A program made the position numbers and the translations under genes. This document shows, one piece after another, positions 1 through 15,099 of a DNA stretch of 64,000 nt. Each line of letters begins with the position of its first letter. The stretch's first letter is position 1. This DNA is from Urophycis tenuis (Eukaryota > Chordata > Actinopteri > Gadiformes > Phycidae). The notes beneath the pieces were generated by a model. That model ran no database searches and was not told the origin of the DNA. It saw nothing but the letters and a program-made list of their open reading frames with translations. The stretch lies in NCBI GenBank assembly GCA_036785325.1, contig JAXIVH010000032.1, forward strand, positions 4,662,610 to 4,726,609, written 5' to 3'.

Positions 1-2615
1 GAGTGTTGAAGCCTGTGTTATGTGGTGACGTGGCCCCTGACACACTGCACTCTGATACTCATCCTTCACCCATCTTAAACTTCAAGATGGTGAGAATAAC
101 AGAAGTATCAGAGCTGTGCGTAGACTTCAGCTACTGATACCCGGTTCACTTTTAGGCGAGTTAACTTTTGTAATAAAATAATGTAAAATGGCATACAATT
201 CAGTAATGTTGCATGTGTCCCATTTGTTCCTATTTTACAAAGTTGGGAAATGGGCAAAGTTTTAAAGACCAGCAGTTGTATCGGTGTCAATACAACCTTA
301 CAGTCCGTGGGATTGTCACTCACTTACCCATAGGGCACCTGGTGGATGTAGAATGTAGCAGAGAGCTTGATGACGAGGGAGGGCAGAATGTCGGCCAATA
401 AAACAACCTGGAGGCGGGGAACAGGGAGTCTAGATCAAATCCATACCTCTATCCGTAGAGGAAGTAACTGGAGTACGAATTACGGCACACAACCATGGCT
501 CTAAGAAAACAAGGCAGATCAAACTCTAAATAGAGCCAAGAACAGATTAAAAAACATAATCTAACTGAATACAATGACAGCTGGTGAGGATCTGCTAATG
601 ATGAATTAAAAGAGGGTATGATAATAATTTATTGTACATGCCTCACAGTACAGTACAGTGAGGCAGCTTTCTATGCAAAGCTGAGAGGCTAATACATGGA
701 AAAGTTTGGAGAGGGGGTGAATCTGTGTCTCCTTTGATGTAAAGCCAAATGTCCTTCTGGGGAGGGGTGAAACTGTTTTAAAAGAATCAGTGAAGCTGTG
801 TTCTGGGCTCACTCAGCTAGGGAGGAGACTGGTGTAGGAATACATTACAAAGGGTTTTTTCTGTACCTTTTTTTTTGTTGCATTTACGAGTCTTATCTGT
901 CCTATTTCATAAATAAATTGCCACGACAGAAGACCGTAATAAGCAGTCAAAGATATAGGGTTTTAAACCACCACACTGATTATCATTTGCTTTTCATCCA
1001 TCAGCTTTCTGTTTTCAGTTTGCTGTGAAACCAGCTGCTTTTTAATGTCTTAAAACCGTTGGTAAGTTGGAGTGTGTTAGTTGGTTATTTTTATTTTTTA
1101 TTTTCAACTGATTTTTTATAATGCTGACATTATGCACTTTTGCACAAACTTGTTGCGTTAGAAGAAATATATATCGTGCTGTTATTCTCATGCATGACGT
1201 GCCCACCACTGATGTGTTGTGACGATGTGTATTTACCGCAGTGGAGACGGGGTTGCAGTCATAGCGCGTACTGTTGCTACTATTTCTCACTTCAAAGTCC
1301 ACGGCCAGTGAGTGTGGAGTCTGCCACAGAGACAAAAACAGTTTGAATAAGGCTACTGCAAAACCTCATGATTGAACGTGTGTATGCGATAGGCCATTAT
1401 ATTGGTTGTATTCTTACAGGAGTAGTGGTGTTGTCCGACTGCTGTTTGGTCAGAATGTCATGAGCTGCACTGAGCATCACCACATAGGCAAAATTGTTGC
1501 ACAATCCAAGCAGCCTGACGGGAGAGGTAGAATGTCTTCATTTATAAACCGAACCCATACGCTCGGTTAACAATAGATAAAATCGCCTTCTAACATTAGT
1601 TATTGGGGTATTATAAGGGGAGCGAACAAGCAAGTAATAAACACCACTAGTCTTACCAGAATCCCGTCCAATTGCGGATCTTTGATGAACGGCCTGTAGG
1701 CAATACACGATACATGGCTTTATAGCAATATACCGATGAGTTTACATACCGTGGAAACGATGTTTATTAAATGACTATGACAATGCTAACAGATGGCTGA
1801 CTCACCCTCAAAGTCATTATGTTGGATCACGCGATCTGAATCGAGGCTGTCTGCTTGGTCCATGATCTAAGGAACTATAATGAGAAACTAGAAAATGCAC
1901 TTCAGAAGAAATAACAAGTAAAAGCTGGGAACCGGTTTACTGGCGCCAGCTCTGCAACTAAAGTCGTTAACTCTAATAATTTAATATTCGCTGGATATAG
2001 CCACATATGTCCATAGCGAATAGTAGGGCTATGCTAGAGAACATAGAACAAAGATATATAAGCTGACACTACTCATTCAATAACATGTTCTCTTTCACAT
2101 CCTCTTCGCAGTGTCAGTAGTGTCAGTGTTTCATCAAAATATGGTCCTTTGGAAACACATTCCACATGAACGTTCCGCCATGATTAATACTCGACATTGA
2201 TTAACACATTAATTTACCTTCCTTTTAATTTAATTTCGACTCTGGTTCTGCCATACATTCCTAATTTTCAAGCTTGGTGGAAACATTTGCTTCCTACAAG
2301 GTGACGCCTTGGAGACTATGTCTACTTCTTACCAAATGTTAGAATGGCATGTGATTTTGACCACGGATTTGTATTGTTTTTCATGAGAAAATTTTTCATG
2401 AAAAATATAATAATACTAATTAAATATATAATTATAATAATAATAAAAAGCAGGTAAACTCGGATCACCAAGCTTACTCATGTTCTTACAAATACCAAGA
2501 TTTTTTCGTAAATAATTACAAATGGGGTCTACCTACCAATTGGTAAGAAAATAGAACCAACATTTAAATACCAGAGAGAGAAAAAATGATTCTATACAAT
2601 TGAATAGTATCAGTT
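1..2615. other. Left flank, no gene recognised
   Basis: AT-rich sequence with only short chance ORFs. I see no conserved coding pattern, no clear splice-bounded exon and no repeat family I can name. A few AATAAA-like hexamers and a short TATATAA-type stretch near 2055 have no supporting context. Confidence 0.5.
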
Positions 2616-2745
2616 ATATTTTATTTGTTTTCCTCCAGTGCATATACTTTAGTTATAAGCTTCAACACAATCAGATTGATACACCCCAGGTCTTCCTCCG
2701 GCAGGTGTTTGGAGTTTGGAGAGATGAAGGCACGAGTACTCAGGA

Positions 2746-2751
2746 TTTATT
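2746..2751 (-). other. Candidate poly(A) signal of aldolase A
   Basis: TTTATT on the plus strand reads AATAAA on the minus strand, about 400 bases downstream of the aldolase stop codon. A second candidate lies at 2620-2625. The implied 3' UTR is about 0.4-0.55 kb. Which site is used cannot be told from sequence. Confidence 0.45.
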
Positions 2752-3151
2752 AAAATAGCTCTTATAGATTCACGAGACCTTGGGGTTAGGGTTGATTACA
2801 CCTCACTGGACAACGTTAATACAGCATGGGGGGGGGGGGGCATTTTTTCCTCTTTTTATAATACTCTCATATGGAGGTTTCCAGTGCACATTACATGGTG
2901 GAGAGACTAAAGTGACACAACACGTCATGTGACAGCACAACAAAAATAATAACAACCGTGACATTAACAAAGTCCATCGTTACAAACCCGGGCAGTGTTT
3001 GGGTGAGGGCGGGACGGGGGAGGGGTTACAGGGTGGTACCTGGTACCTGCCCATGCAATGCAGGGGACAGGTAGGAAAACATCTGGGCTGGTTGGACCAC
3101 ATTTAATTCATGTTATTATGTGAGCGGGGCAGGGGGTGGGCCAGGACACAT

Positions 3152-6100
3152 CTAGTAGGAGTGGTTGGCCACGTAGAGGGACTCTCCACCCGCGGCCCCC
3201 TTGTCGCCACTGGACACGTACTTGCCCTGGGAGGCCAGGTTGTTGTTCTGTAGGGGGGGGCGGACGAAGGAGACAGTTAGAAAAAATTAACATTAAAACC
3301 AAAAACAAATGAATGTCTCAATCCTTAAAATTGCATGCGCATGCAAACTCTGGGCGGTGAGTTTGTGAGACAACCCCCACACCTCCACACTTACCAAGGC
3401 CCTCTTGATGTACTCCTCCTGGCAGGCCTTGCTGTTCTCCTTCTTGCCTCCCCAGGCTTTCAGGGCAGAGGCCTGCAGGGCGCGGCCGTAGGAGAAGGTC
3501 AGGGCCCAAGGCCGGCCCAGGGGACACTGGTTGATGGCGTTCAGGTTGATGGAGGCCTCCTCCTCACTCTGACCACCAGACAGGAAGGTCACGCCTGGAG
3601 AGGGGCACAAGTTAAAATGGCACATAAGACATAAACATACCTTTTTCACTTAACTAACTCTGTCACCCGACTGTGTCATCTGTGTCTTTTAGTATTATTA
3701 TTATTATTATTATTATTCTTAGAGCTTTTATAAATGCAAAATGACGTAGTGGGTAGTCTGTGAGATTTGGATCCATAGTTACTTTCGTAATGTCTATGTC
3801 ATACCTCCAATTACCATACTTCAATGTCATCAGTTGGTATATTGAATATATCAAAATAACAAATCTATAATACTCTTAGGGTTAGGGGAAGATGGTAACG
3901 CAAAGTAAAGCAGGCAAAACCTTGAGCTCTATTAAATGTCTCACTACAAAGTCTTATTCCTTCATCAATCATTCCATCCCTACATTCATCTATCTATCAC
4001 CCATTCATCCATCATCCATCCATCTGTCCCCATATTCATCCAGCCATCCATCATCTAGGGATGAAAGAAATACCCCAATATGATGTTGCATACACAGTCC
4101 AAATCATGCACTGCTTTTGTACATTTTTTTATTTAATTTTCAAAGTGTCTGGAATAGTTTCCTCTTATTTACACACAAAACAAAACAAACCTATTGTATA
4201 CAGTCTCTCAACAGTAATGCTTTTGACTATTTAACGATATCTCATGCTCTAAAACCTACAAACATATATCACCATAATATGTAGTGTAAGATCAAAAATC
4301 TAAACGATTTTCTATCTTAATATTTTTGTAGCCGCTTATGATTTGCCTGACACTATTCAAGTGTGCGTTTGCACCCTTATTATCATCCATCCCTACATAC
4401 AGCAATCAATCCCTACACGCATCCATCTGTCATCCATCCACCAGCCCTACATCCATCCACCAGCCCTACATCCATCCATCATCCCTACATCCATCCACTA
4501 TCCATCCATCCGTCAGCCTCACCTGGCACGGCGGGGGGCACAGTGCGGCGCAGGGCGGTGACGGTTGCCATGGCGATCTCCTGGGCGCTGTACTTCTTGG
4601 GGCAGGAGTGTCCAGCGGTCACCATGTTGGGCTTGAGCAGGGTTCCCTCCAGGTAGACGTGGTGGTCGGACAGAGCCTTGTAGACGGCAGCCAGCACCTG
4701 GACCCAACAGGTTAAACAAGTTATTCACAGTAAAACACTATAGAGTCAACCCTATTCTCCACCTGTTCCTAAAATATGGCGCCCAGAATTTGACGTACTT
4801 GCATGATACTTGCAATGTCTGGGTAGTATCTTCATGGTTGAATGCACTTACTGTAACTTGCATAGGAAAAAGGCCTCAGCTTAATAAAAGATATGTAATG
4901 AAAAGGGGAATACGCTGAACATATAATTGGACGCAATTATATGCGTCCATATATGCCTTTTTTATCCTATCAAACCATTATCATTTAAAAATGCTGCAGC
5001 TGAATTTGACCTATTGAACTTCATTTGGGGGTTTGATTGAGACATTGCAGGTCATACTGTTCCCATGGTCTCTATTCTGTTCATTGTGCATTCATTGTGT
5101 AGATAACAAAGCATAGAATAGTAAAAGACTCCACATTTCAACACTCGCATTACAGCCGTGCTGTGGTCATTCACATAGCAAGATTGATTAAATATTAAAT
5201 ATTGGAGATATCGTGCAAGACTATTACACCCGTTAGCTGTTGAACCTAGATCAAATTACCAATCTGCAGGCACGAAAACACACGCACACCCACAGGTTGC
5301 CATGGGAACCTGTCGCGACTGACCTTCTCGGTGACGTACTGGCAGCGCTGCAGGTCATGCTCGCCGTCAGGCAGGATCTCGGGCTCCACGATGGGCACGA
5401 TGCCGTGCTGGAGGCAGAGCAGAACAACCAGTGTCATGACGCAACAGGGACGAGTGCAACAACAATACAAGTGCTCGGAGGCTACAACGCATCGTTGCGC
5501 TGTACCTTAGAGCCTGTTCAACCAGGTGTCTCTCATAACACTAATTACGGGTCCTTTTATGTAGCATGGTACATGATACCATGGTACATGATACTATGGT
5601 ACAAAAAAGGTACAGCAACAAACAATCTGGATCCATCCTAGGACAAACAGTGTTTCTTCGTTTGTCCTACGATGGAGCTCTGTGAAAAGGGTCTATGAGG
5701 TCTGCACTCCCAGTTGTTTACCAAAACTAGGCTGTACAGCACTCTTGACTCTTTTGTAGCTACTCCAATCGTGATTGCGTGCCATGTTTCGTTCTCCGCC
5801 TTATTTGTCCGTCCCGTAGGATGACAGAATAGTCTGCAAAGTGGCTACATGAATGAACAGACCATAGTACTTCTAGCGGTGGGCTGGGTGGGTGTCAATC
5901 AACACGCGGTGTGAACTTGAGCCAATCGGGGAACAAAGAGGCGGGTTATTCCAGAGAGAACCAGTTTGTGTTGCAGCACGGTGGACGGTGTTATGCAATT
6001 CAACAGGACCTCAAAAGGTCTCTTCATGGGATCATTCAGAGGCTGCTGTGTTATTGATGTCGCTCGTATGTGACTTGATTCACAGCACTAGCTCAACTCT

Positions 6101-8197
6101 GATGACTTTTATCGATCAAAGTTAGTCCTTAATATCAATACAATACAATATCTATAATCATTTTGCATTTCAAGACATCTGTTTATTGTTAGCCATTGAA
6201 TCTACGTATTAAAACGATGCAAACTTAAACCAATAATTGTGTAGTTTGTGTGTGTGTGTGTGTCTCACCATCTGGCAGATGCTGGCGTAGCGGGCCAGGA
6301 CGTTGGCGTTCTCCATGATGGCCAGGCTGGAGGGCGTGTTGGCGGTGATCTTCAGCACGCAGCGCCACTTGGCGAAGTCGGCGCCGTCCTTCTTGTACTG
6401 AGCACAGCGCTCGTACAGCCCGTCCAGACCTGAGGCCCGGGGGGCAGACAGACAGGCAGACAGACAGACAGACAGGCAGACAGACAAGGGTGAGAGGGAA
6501 AACAATGAAGGAGAGAAAGGAAGGAAGGAGGGAGGGAAGGAGGTAAAGAAGAAAAAAGGACAAAGAAAAAAAGGATTTAACAGATGAAAGAAGAGGAAAC
6601 TGGCTGTTTTTAATCTCCATGACGATCATGGAACTTTACGCCTGTGGTATAAACAGTGAATACTTACAACAATCGATCCTCAACATAAATATCATAAATG
6701 AGTTGTTGCCCCTTCCCCCCCAAAAAAGCATTTCAATACATGAATAACAAGAATAATGTTTTTGTTTATAGCCAATACTATGTGGGGATTATAGCTCATT
6801 TACTCTTTGTAACCGTAAACCCCCCTGCTCACCCTGGGTGGTGGTCTCTCCATTGGTGCCGGCCAGGGGCACCACACCCTTGTCCACCTTGATGCCCACC
6901 ACCTGGCCGCGCTCCTTGATCAGCTGGGGGAAGAGCTTGCCGTCGTCCGTCTTCTGGTACAGCGTCTCGTGGAAGAAGATCACGCCTCCGATGCACGGCG
7001 CCACGCGGTCGTCGGCCGTGAACAGCAGCTGGCGGTAGAGCCGGCGGTTCTCCTCCGTGTTCTCCGCGTTGATGCTCTGGAAGCGCTTAGCGACGCTGCC
7101 TGGAGACGCGCAGGGGGGGGGGGGGGGGGGGGGCGTTGAGTGATGTGATACTGACAGCGGCACGCGGTCTACGCAGAGGAGCGCCATCAGAGTTAGCTTA
7201 GCTGCGGTGTTGCTAGGCGCAGTGCCCTGGGCGGGTGCGTGTTCAACACTGAACCAAGGCGACCGTTTGACGTTGTGGAGAGAAGCCGTGCCGTTTCAAT
7301 GGAGACACAAACAGCAACAAAAAAACAATATGGTGCTTTTGGCATGCATATATACTTACACAAATATTTGTTATAAGATGGATCATTTAAAGTCTATCTC
7401 AGAATGATTTGGGAATGTAACCACAGAGCAATTCAGCAAATAAAGCAATAAAGTTCAGCAATAAAGCAAGGAGTCCTCGCAGAAAGACATATAGGTATTG
7501 TCTTTAAAGCGTAGTCTCGTGTTGTAATGTTGGGTGCTTTATCAGTGATTTCATGGGGACTGAGCATTCATGGTTCAGGGACACTTCCTCAGGGCCAGCT
7601 CTATTAATCAGCGCATTGTGTCTGGCTGAAGGGCCAAACACTGCTCCATCGTTATCACGATGACAGGCATGGCAGGTTACCGTGGTAACAGATTGGCTGA
7701 TATGGGGACGCTGCTTCCTGTTGGTTATATATGGTAACGCTGCTGTCTGCCTGACTCGTGTTTCATGTGTGCTTGGTGTGTGTGTGTGCGCACGCGCACA
7801 CCTGCGCGTTTTCAAAACCATGTGGGCAGATGACAAAAAGGGGGATTCTTAAGCCACTGAACAATGCATGATGACTTTCAGCCACTATAAGATTATGCCA
7901 TTTACAACTCTTACCAAAACTAGGTTGACTGCACAATCGCAAGAATCAACTTAGCAATTTGATTCCTGTTTGCTCATGTCATTTCCTGCATTGTGTTGAA
8001 ATCCTTGCTGACCAGATTGCTGCCAGTATTGGTGACTGTGTAACCCTGCCTTGCACAATGGCTAAAGGTATGGGCCTTCCATTACCTGTAGATTCATCGG
8101 CGGCTAGAATGCCTTTCCCGGGCGCCACGATCCTCTTGGCAATGTCACTGAGCTCCTTCTTTTGCTCGGTGGACAGAAAGGGGTAGGCGTGAGGCAT
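3152..8197 (-). CDS. aldoa: Fructose-bisphosphate aldolase A (class I)
   Basis: Glycolytic class I aldolase; cleaves fructose-1,6-bisphosphate to DHAP and glyceraldehyde-3-phosphate in the cytosol. Coding exons in transcript order: 8197-8086, 7099-6833, 6429-6269, 5407-5324, 4697-4523, 3594-3395, 3247-3152. Lengths are 112, 267, 161, 84, 175, 200 and 96 nt, giving 364 codons plus stop, the usual size for the vertebrate enzyme. The protein starts MPHAYPFLS, an aldolase A-type start. Landmarks visible: LAADEST (active-site Asp), HETLYQK and WRCVLK (active-site lysines), VEPEIL (catalytic Glu), EGTLLKPNM (Schiff-base Lys), SGGQSEEEA, and a C-terminal Tyr after ANHS. All junctions are GT-AG and in phase. 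Oddity: the exons of 212 and 55 nt known from mammalian aldolases are one exon here. Fish often carry two aldoa copies; which one this is cannot be said. Confidence 0.96.
4386..4520. repeat. CATC-rich tandem repeat in an aldolase intron
   Basis: Direct reiterations of a CATCCATC/CAGCCCTA pattern just upstream (plus sense) of the 4523-4697 exon. A related shorter CATC-rich stretch lies at 3960-4050. Simple repeat with no coding value. Confidence 0.7.
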
Positions 8198-10690
8198 GTT
8201 GACTCTTGAGAACAGAAAAGGGAGGGGGGGGGGGGGGGGGGGGACGCGTGAGGGTATGGGAAAGAGTGAGAGAGTGAGACAGATGGCGAGTGATACAGTT
8301 ATATGCGAAATCAAACCGTGGTATGCCTTAAAATAAGAGACGTTTTTTTTTTTTTTGCAGTAGCTGGCCATAACTAGGTAGCATTCTGTGTAGCCATAGA
8401 TTACAATGGCGTTGTAAAAACGTTGAATGATATAGCTGGGTAATTTCCCTGCTGATGGAGGATGTGACGCTCGCTCGTTAAAGCTACAATAAGATTCTGG
8501 TTCTGCTCATCATCACCCACCAAAAATACGACATGATTCAAATCGAGTTTTCTATCTGCTGTAAACAAAATATGGCAGTAATTTTCTTTCAACATGAATG
8601 TCGTTTGTAATTTACATAACAGACCACACTGAGCAACAGTTATTGAGCGATGCCTCTCGGCGGCCGTTTGGCAATGTCACCAGAACGAAAGAACGACCTT
8701 GTGCCGAGTTAGGACGTGCCAAATAACATGGGCCCTCACCAAAACTTGAGGTCAAAATGAGTGGCATATACAGTGTATTGCCGATAAAAGTCCACATAGA
8801 ATTACAATATCTCTTCATAACACTTCCAAAATAAACTGTATTTTGCTGTTTAAATTGTGTATGGGTACCCAAAACACTTACCAAAATGTGTGCGATGGCT
8901 GAGAAGGAAACAGTTCAGGAAGCGCTGCTCACTGTGGCAATGTCAGGCAATGGAGGAAGAGGATGTCTGACATTGTAAAATATCAAGAGGATGGGATGGA
9001 AATTGGGGCTTTACCACAGTGGGCAACATCCAATCAAAACGGCCTTTGATACGACTGACGTCCTACATTATCCAATGAGAGGGTCGCGGTTTGCTCGGCC
9101 GAACAGCGGTTGGGCGACTTCTCTCGAAGGCGTGTCGTCTGGCAGTGCCTGTATTCAACCGAGTGGGTGGGGAGGATTCTGTGCGGTTCTGTACGTGTCG
9201 ACTCGCACATCACATGCACGATTCGTGTTCAATACGTGCTGTTTAGATACCGCCAATGGCCGAACCGCAGCCCAGCTGAGAACGCTGCAGCAAAAAAAAA
9301 AAAATGGACCGGCAAGCGATCAGATGACGTATGGAATCAAACGTTGTTGTTTTTGAAAGTAAAAAACGTTACACCCAGAAACATGAATCGGTCGAATACA
9401 AAACGAAGATGATGCAACTGAATGAAACACTACATTTTAAACGATAGGCCTAATGTGTCACCGTCAATGGACGTTTGGATGAAAGTATACCACACAATGA
9501 TATGCGCCAAAATGTATTTGCGGTTAGAAACAGGCCTACAAAATAGCAGGCCTATCTGACACATTCCGGCTAAATCAGATATCAGTTGCAGTAGCTTTTG
9601 ACCTTGAGACAGCCTGCGTTACGTAACACACTTCCACTGCGGCCCCCAATGAGACTACCGTACTGATGCTGTCTCCTACCATGGGGGGCTGTCTTACACC
9701 AGGAGAAGGAATAAGGGGTTAAGCAATGCTAGGAAATAAGAGACAGCTATGGAGTTAACCTATATTTGCAGACAGGCTGGCAATGAGCAGAAAGATGAAT
9801 GGATGAATATGTCACAATAGGCCTTTATGTCGTTTTAAACACGCTCAAATCACCACACAGCAGTGTTACAGTTATACATTTCCTCTTGCAGCAACATCTG
9901 CGATTTCACCATTACACAGACAGCATTCATGAAGATTGCTACATAAGAATATGGAAATAGGTATAAAGGCTTCTGTTATCTGGGTGCCCACTTTTCTTTG
10001 TCAGGCAGCATTTGTCAACGTTGCCTGCCTTTTCCTGTGTAGCAAGCTGCCTATCATGGCCTCCCGCTTTCTCTCTGTCCTCTGAGCCTCAACCCGTTTG
10101 TTTTGGAAACAGTGTGCTGGCAATAGGGCATTTTGCAGAACTGCAAATGAACACACGAAGGACAATAAATAAATTGTTCTACTTAAGATTAAACAAGTGA
10201 CACAACCTACTAAAGTCTATATCAACTGCCTTATGTACAAAATGGGTATGAAGATCTTCCAAGATAAAAAAAATAATAATAAAGTTAAAGTCAACACTTA
10301 CTCTAAAACAACAATAACCAGATAATAAACAGTGCAGATGCAATTGTTAACTCAAATCAAGTACAGTTAACGTACAAATACAAAAAGTGGGGAGGGATGA
10401 AAATCCTTCTAAAATACCACAAAGTGTTAACAGTATATGTAATTGTAATTTCCCACCTGGGATTAATCAAAAACATCTTATCTAATACAGTACTTGTATT
10501 ATATTTTAAGTTGTAAAAGTTGTAATTGAGGGAAGGCCGCATAGGTGTACAGTAAACATGCAGATAACTCCCACACAGCGGTATCAAAGACGAATAAAAA
10601 AACATTCACTGTGAGGCAATATATGTACATACTATATGCAGTCAAATAAGCATTCAGAGTGACATATACTACATCATGTGTCCTCTGAGC
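8198..10690. other. Aldolase 5' flank / upstream intron
   Basis: No coding gene seen. The aldolase start codon lies just inside an exon with an acceptor directly upstream, so a non-coding first exon is expected further right. One candidate donor (TTTTG/GTAAGTG on the minus strand) is at about 8882/8881, which would make a 5' UTR exon extending right from there; this is weak. A CpG-richer stretch at about 9040-9260 with a CCAAT motif could be the promoter. Poly-G runs at 7113-7133 and 8223-8243 flank the first two coding exons. Confidence 0.3.
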
Positions 10691-10962
10691 ATTTCAACAA
10701 CAACATCTGTGTGAGGAGTCGGCGTGGACGCCGGTCTCCAGCGTCTGGAAAGCGTGGAAAACAACACGGGGCTGTTGAGTGTTAACACACACACACACCA
10801 CCGGCACTACAAACTGAGGACAAGCCGGAGAGGAGGGCGCTGTGACTTGGAGCACCGTACAAAGGCGAAGCCTCCGACCACTGTGCGTGTAGACCCCCAC
10901 CATCAGTTGATGAGTAGCTTGCATGATCCATCCTCACAGAAGTGACCCTACGTGTTTTCACG

Positions 10963-12310
<1,348 letters not shown>

Positions 12311-12839
12311 GGTTTTAATGGTTCACATCTCCTGAGAAAGTAGAATGAAGTTAAATTTGTGCCAGCAAATGCTAACAAGTTCACGTCCCTGTGTTCATAC
12401 AGAAGAATTATCCGTTTCCGTAGATATTTTTTTTTATTTCTATAGTTTTGTTGATTATGTGTTAAAACTATGTCGTAACCTCAGTCAAAATAATACTTTC
12501 GGTTTCTAAGAAACCAATTTCACATTAAATTCACACTCACATTCACATTTCTGCTTTATTTTTGTAAACAAATCATTAACAACTGGGCTTACCTCGCCGC
12601 CTGGTAGGCTACGCTCCGTCTCCAGCACCACAAGTTGAAACATGATCGGCTTTTTATCTTAAAAAGGACTTGGTAGTTTAATTTGGGTATGTTTGTTCTA
12701 CCCGATTCATGCAATAGAAAGACTAAATGCTGCTGGACCTCAAGTAGCCCTACATCCATGAACTAGCCCATTAGCTTGTTAGCTAAATAGCGTTTACTGT
12801 GCCACCTAAGTTACTATAGAAACGGCATGTTCTTCTTCT

Positions 12840-13485
12840 TTTCCTGGTATGAAGAGTTTGTGGACAACTACAGTGCTACTTGCTGCCACCTGCTGTCGAC
12901 TACGGAATATTTACATGTATCACTTAAAAACGTTGAAATAAAAAAAGAAAGATAAGGTCGTAACGATAATAAGGATAATACTCAAATGCACCAACACAAA
13001 AAAGACATATTTTACATTGTACAACTAAATATTAAGCACGAAGGCGAAAGCGACTTCGTGTTTCAAACATAGGTTTCAATCGGCAGTGATTCCTTTCCCC
13101 AAAGTGTAGACTACTAGCGCGACCTACTGGAGTACAGAGTACAAAGAGTACATGACTGCATCAAACATGCTGAAAAATATGATCAGTATCGTCATTGATG
13201 TGTCAACTTCAGATTTCACTCATGTTTCACCAACATTTAAATGTTAATGACTGTGGAAATAATGGTTGTTTTGCTATATTGTTATAGTCATTTGTAAATA
13301 ATAATTAAATGAAAAATCTAATGAAAATGAACATAAGCCATGGTCACTAATTGGCAATGCACCCACAATTACTTAACACACTTACTTAACACATAACCCA
13401 ATGTATTGTTAAAAATCCAAATCAGAACCAAATTGATGACGTATATTATTATCATTTTTTATTATTATTTACCCTGGCGGTATCA

Positions 13486-13539
<54 letters not shown>

Positions 13540-13554
13540 CATTATTATTATTAC

Positions 13555-13606
<52 letters not shown>

Positions 13607-14314
13607 TTTATACCTTATTATTACCTTTATTACTTCTTGGCCCTGGGGGCCCAAGGAGTGTCAACTGTGTGACTGCAAACAGGAGGTCTGAGCGGTTTCA
13701 ATCAATAACATTGTGTAGGTTTGCAGTCGGGCCAGCTGGTACCATCAGCTCTAAATGACTTCTGGTTCTGACCCAGGGAGACACTGTCTCCTTCACCTCC
13801 TCCACTAGAAACACAGGAGGCAATGGTCCAGTAAGTTGGTAAAACAAAAAAAAAAAAAGTAAAAAAAGTAAAAAAAAAAAGTAAAGTAAAAAAAAAGATA
13901 CATTGGATGTTTAAAGACTAAAAGCTGAAGTTTTACCAGAGGATGTACAATTGTAGGCCTTCTCCTTTCTAACCTTCTGGACTTTTGTTACTGCTGTACA
14001 TGGGAGTAACTGAGGATGAACCATCAGATGCTGCTCTCTCCAACGATGCTAATGCTGTATTGTCCTGGTGACGAGTGTCTTATGTATGTATTTCAGATAT
14101 AGATGTATGTTTTTTTTACATAAGATACCTCGGTTACCAATGTCTATGCTCTCCCCAAGGTGAGTGACGATTCCTGACAGACAGTGGGTGGTTGCTGTGA
14201 TCCTTCTGAAGAGAAACATGATTCATTTTACAGATACAGTGTTTAATCACAATCGTGTTCTGCAGCATTGCTCTCTCCCCGCAGTTCGAAACACTTCCTG
14301 GTGTTCTCTCTCCT
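12840..14314. other. Intergenic stretch with (ATT)n microsatellite
   Basis: No gene recognised. Nearly pure ATT repeats run from about 13486 to 13606, and an A-rich AAAAAAGTA-type stretch lies at 13843-13898. The left end is the probable promoter side of the Cys-rich membrane protein gene. Confidence 0.6.
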
Positions 14315-14640
14315 TCATGAACTGTCGATGACTAACTGGTGGTGAGAAATATGTTAACAATCCTGTCTTATACACACCTGACAAACCAATGTCAAATAGT
14401 TGGCAGCTATCATTCTCTTCTTACCCATTCCAGTGGTTGGTTGTGCTTGAGGGGCAATGTGGTCACCCTCATAACTTGCTCTTCAACAAAGTACATGTCT
14501 CATTATCAAATACATGTTGTGGATCATATGAAAGATCAATATAGCACAGTCATGTGTGTTGAGGTACATCTACATTGGTCTAAAATCATGTGATCTGGTT
14601 CACAATTCTCCATAGCACTCCTTAACCCCAGCGAACATCC

Positions 14641-14975
14641 CACTGCTCCTACGTAACATAGGATGGGTCAAATGCAGAGAACCAATCCCTTCCTCCCCCT
14701 GCCCTTTGGGCGGCAGTAGCTCAGTGGGTAGAGCGGGTGGACAGAGCGGGTCGTCCACCAACCGGAGGGTTGGCGGTTCGATCCCCTCGATCCCCACTTC
14801 CAAACTGTCTGCATGTCGAAGTGTCCTTCCCCAACTTGCTCCCCGGGCGCTGAACATAGCAGCCCACTGCTCCTACGTACCATAGGGTGGGTCAAATGCA
14901 GAGAACAAATTTCGTTATCATATCTAAAAAAATACTGAGAATGCCAAATAAAGACCTAAAGGTCCTCTCTCTCTG
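14641..14975 (+). mobile_element. tRNA-derived SINE with a second partial SINE tail
   Basis: The main copy starts near 14708 with a tRNA-like head: an A box (TAGCTCAGTGGGTAGAG) at about 14717 and a B box (GGTTCGATCCC) at 14775-14785. It continues into a teleost SINE-type body ending CACTGCTCC...GGGTCAAATGCAGAGA...AATTTC near 14910. The same tail module also occurs just upstream (14641-14686) without a head, as if two SINEs sit in tandem or the first is 5' truncated. The paralogous repeat at about 53630 runs from ACATCCC straight into TAATCATG, without this insert. Confidence 0.85.
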
Positions 14976-15099
14976 TAATCATGATCGATCAATGAAAGGG
15001 ACAGGGCTTTTTGTTCTGATTAAACTAAAGGTTTGAAAATGACTTGGGAGTAGGCCTACTACACTCCACTCCAAAGTTGTCAATACTACATTTACAATT

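Noticed and set aside
3335..3634. A 99-aa plus-strand ORF over aldolase exon 3395-3594
   Set aside because: Antisense shadow of the aldolase exon.
13406..13672. Poly-Ile and poly-Asn ORFs
   Set aside because: Produced by the (ATT)n microsatellite.
14708..14785. A tRNA gene with A and B boxes
   Set aside because: The boxes belong to a tRNA-derived SINE head; the sequence continues into a SINE body and no clean cloverleaf or anticodon is evident.
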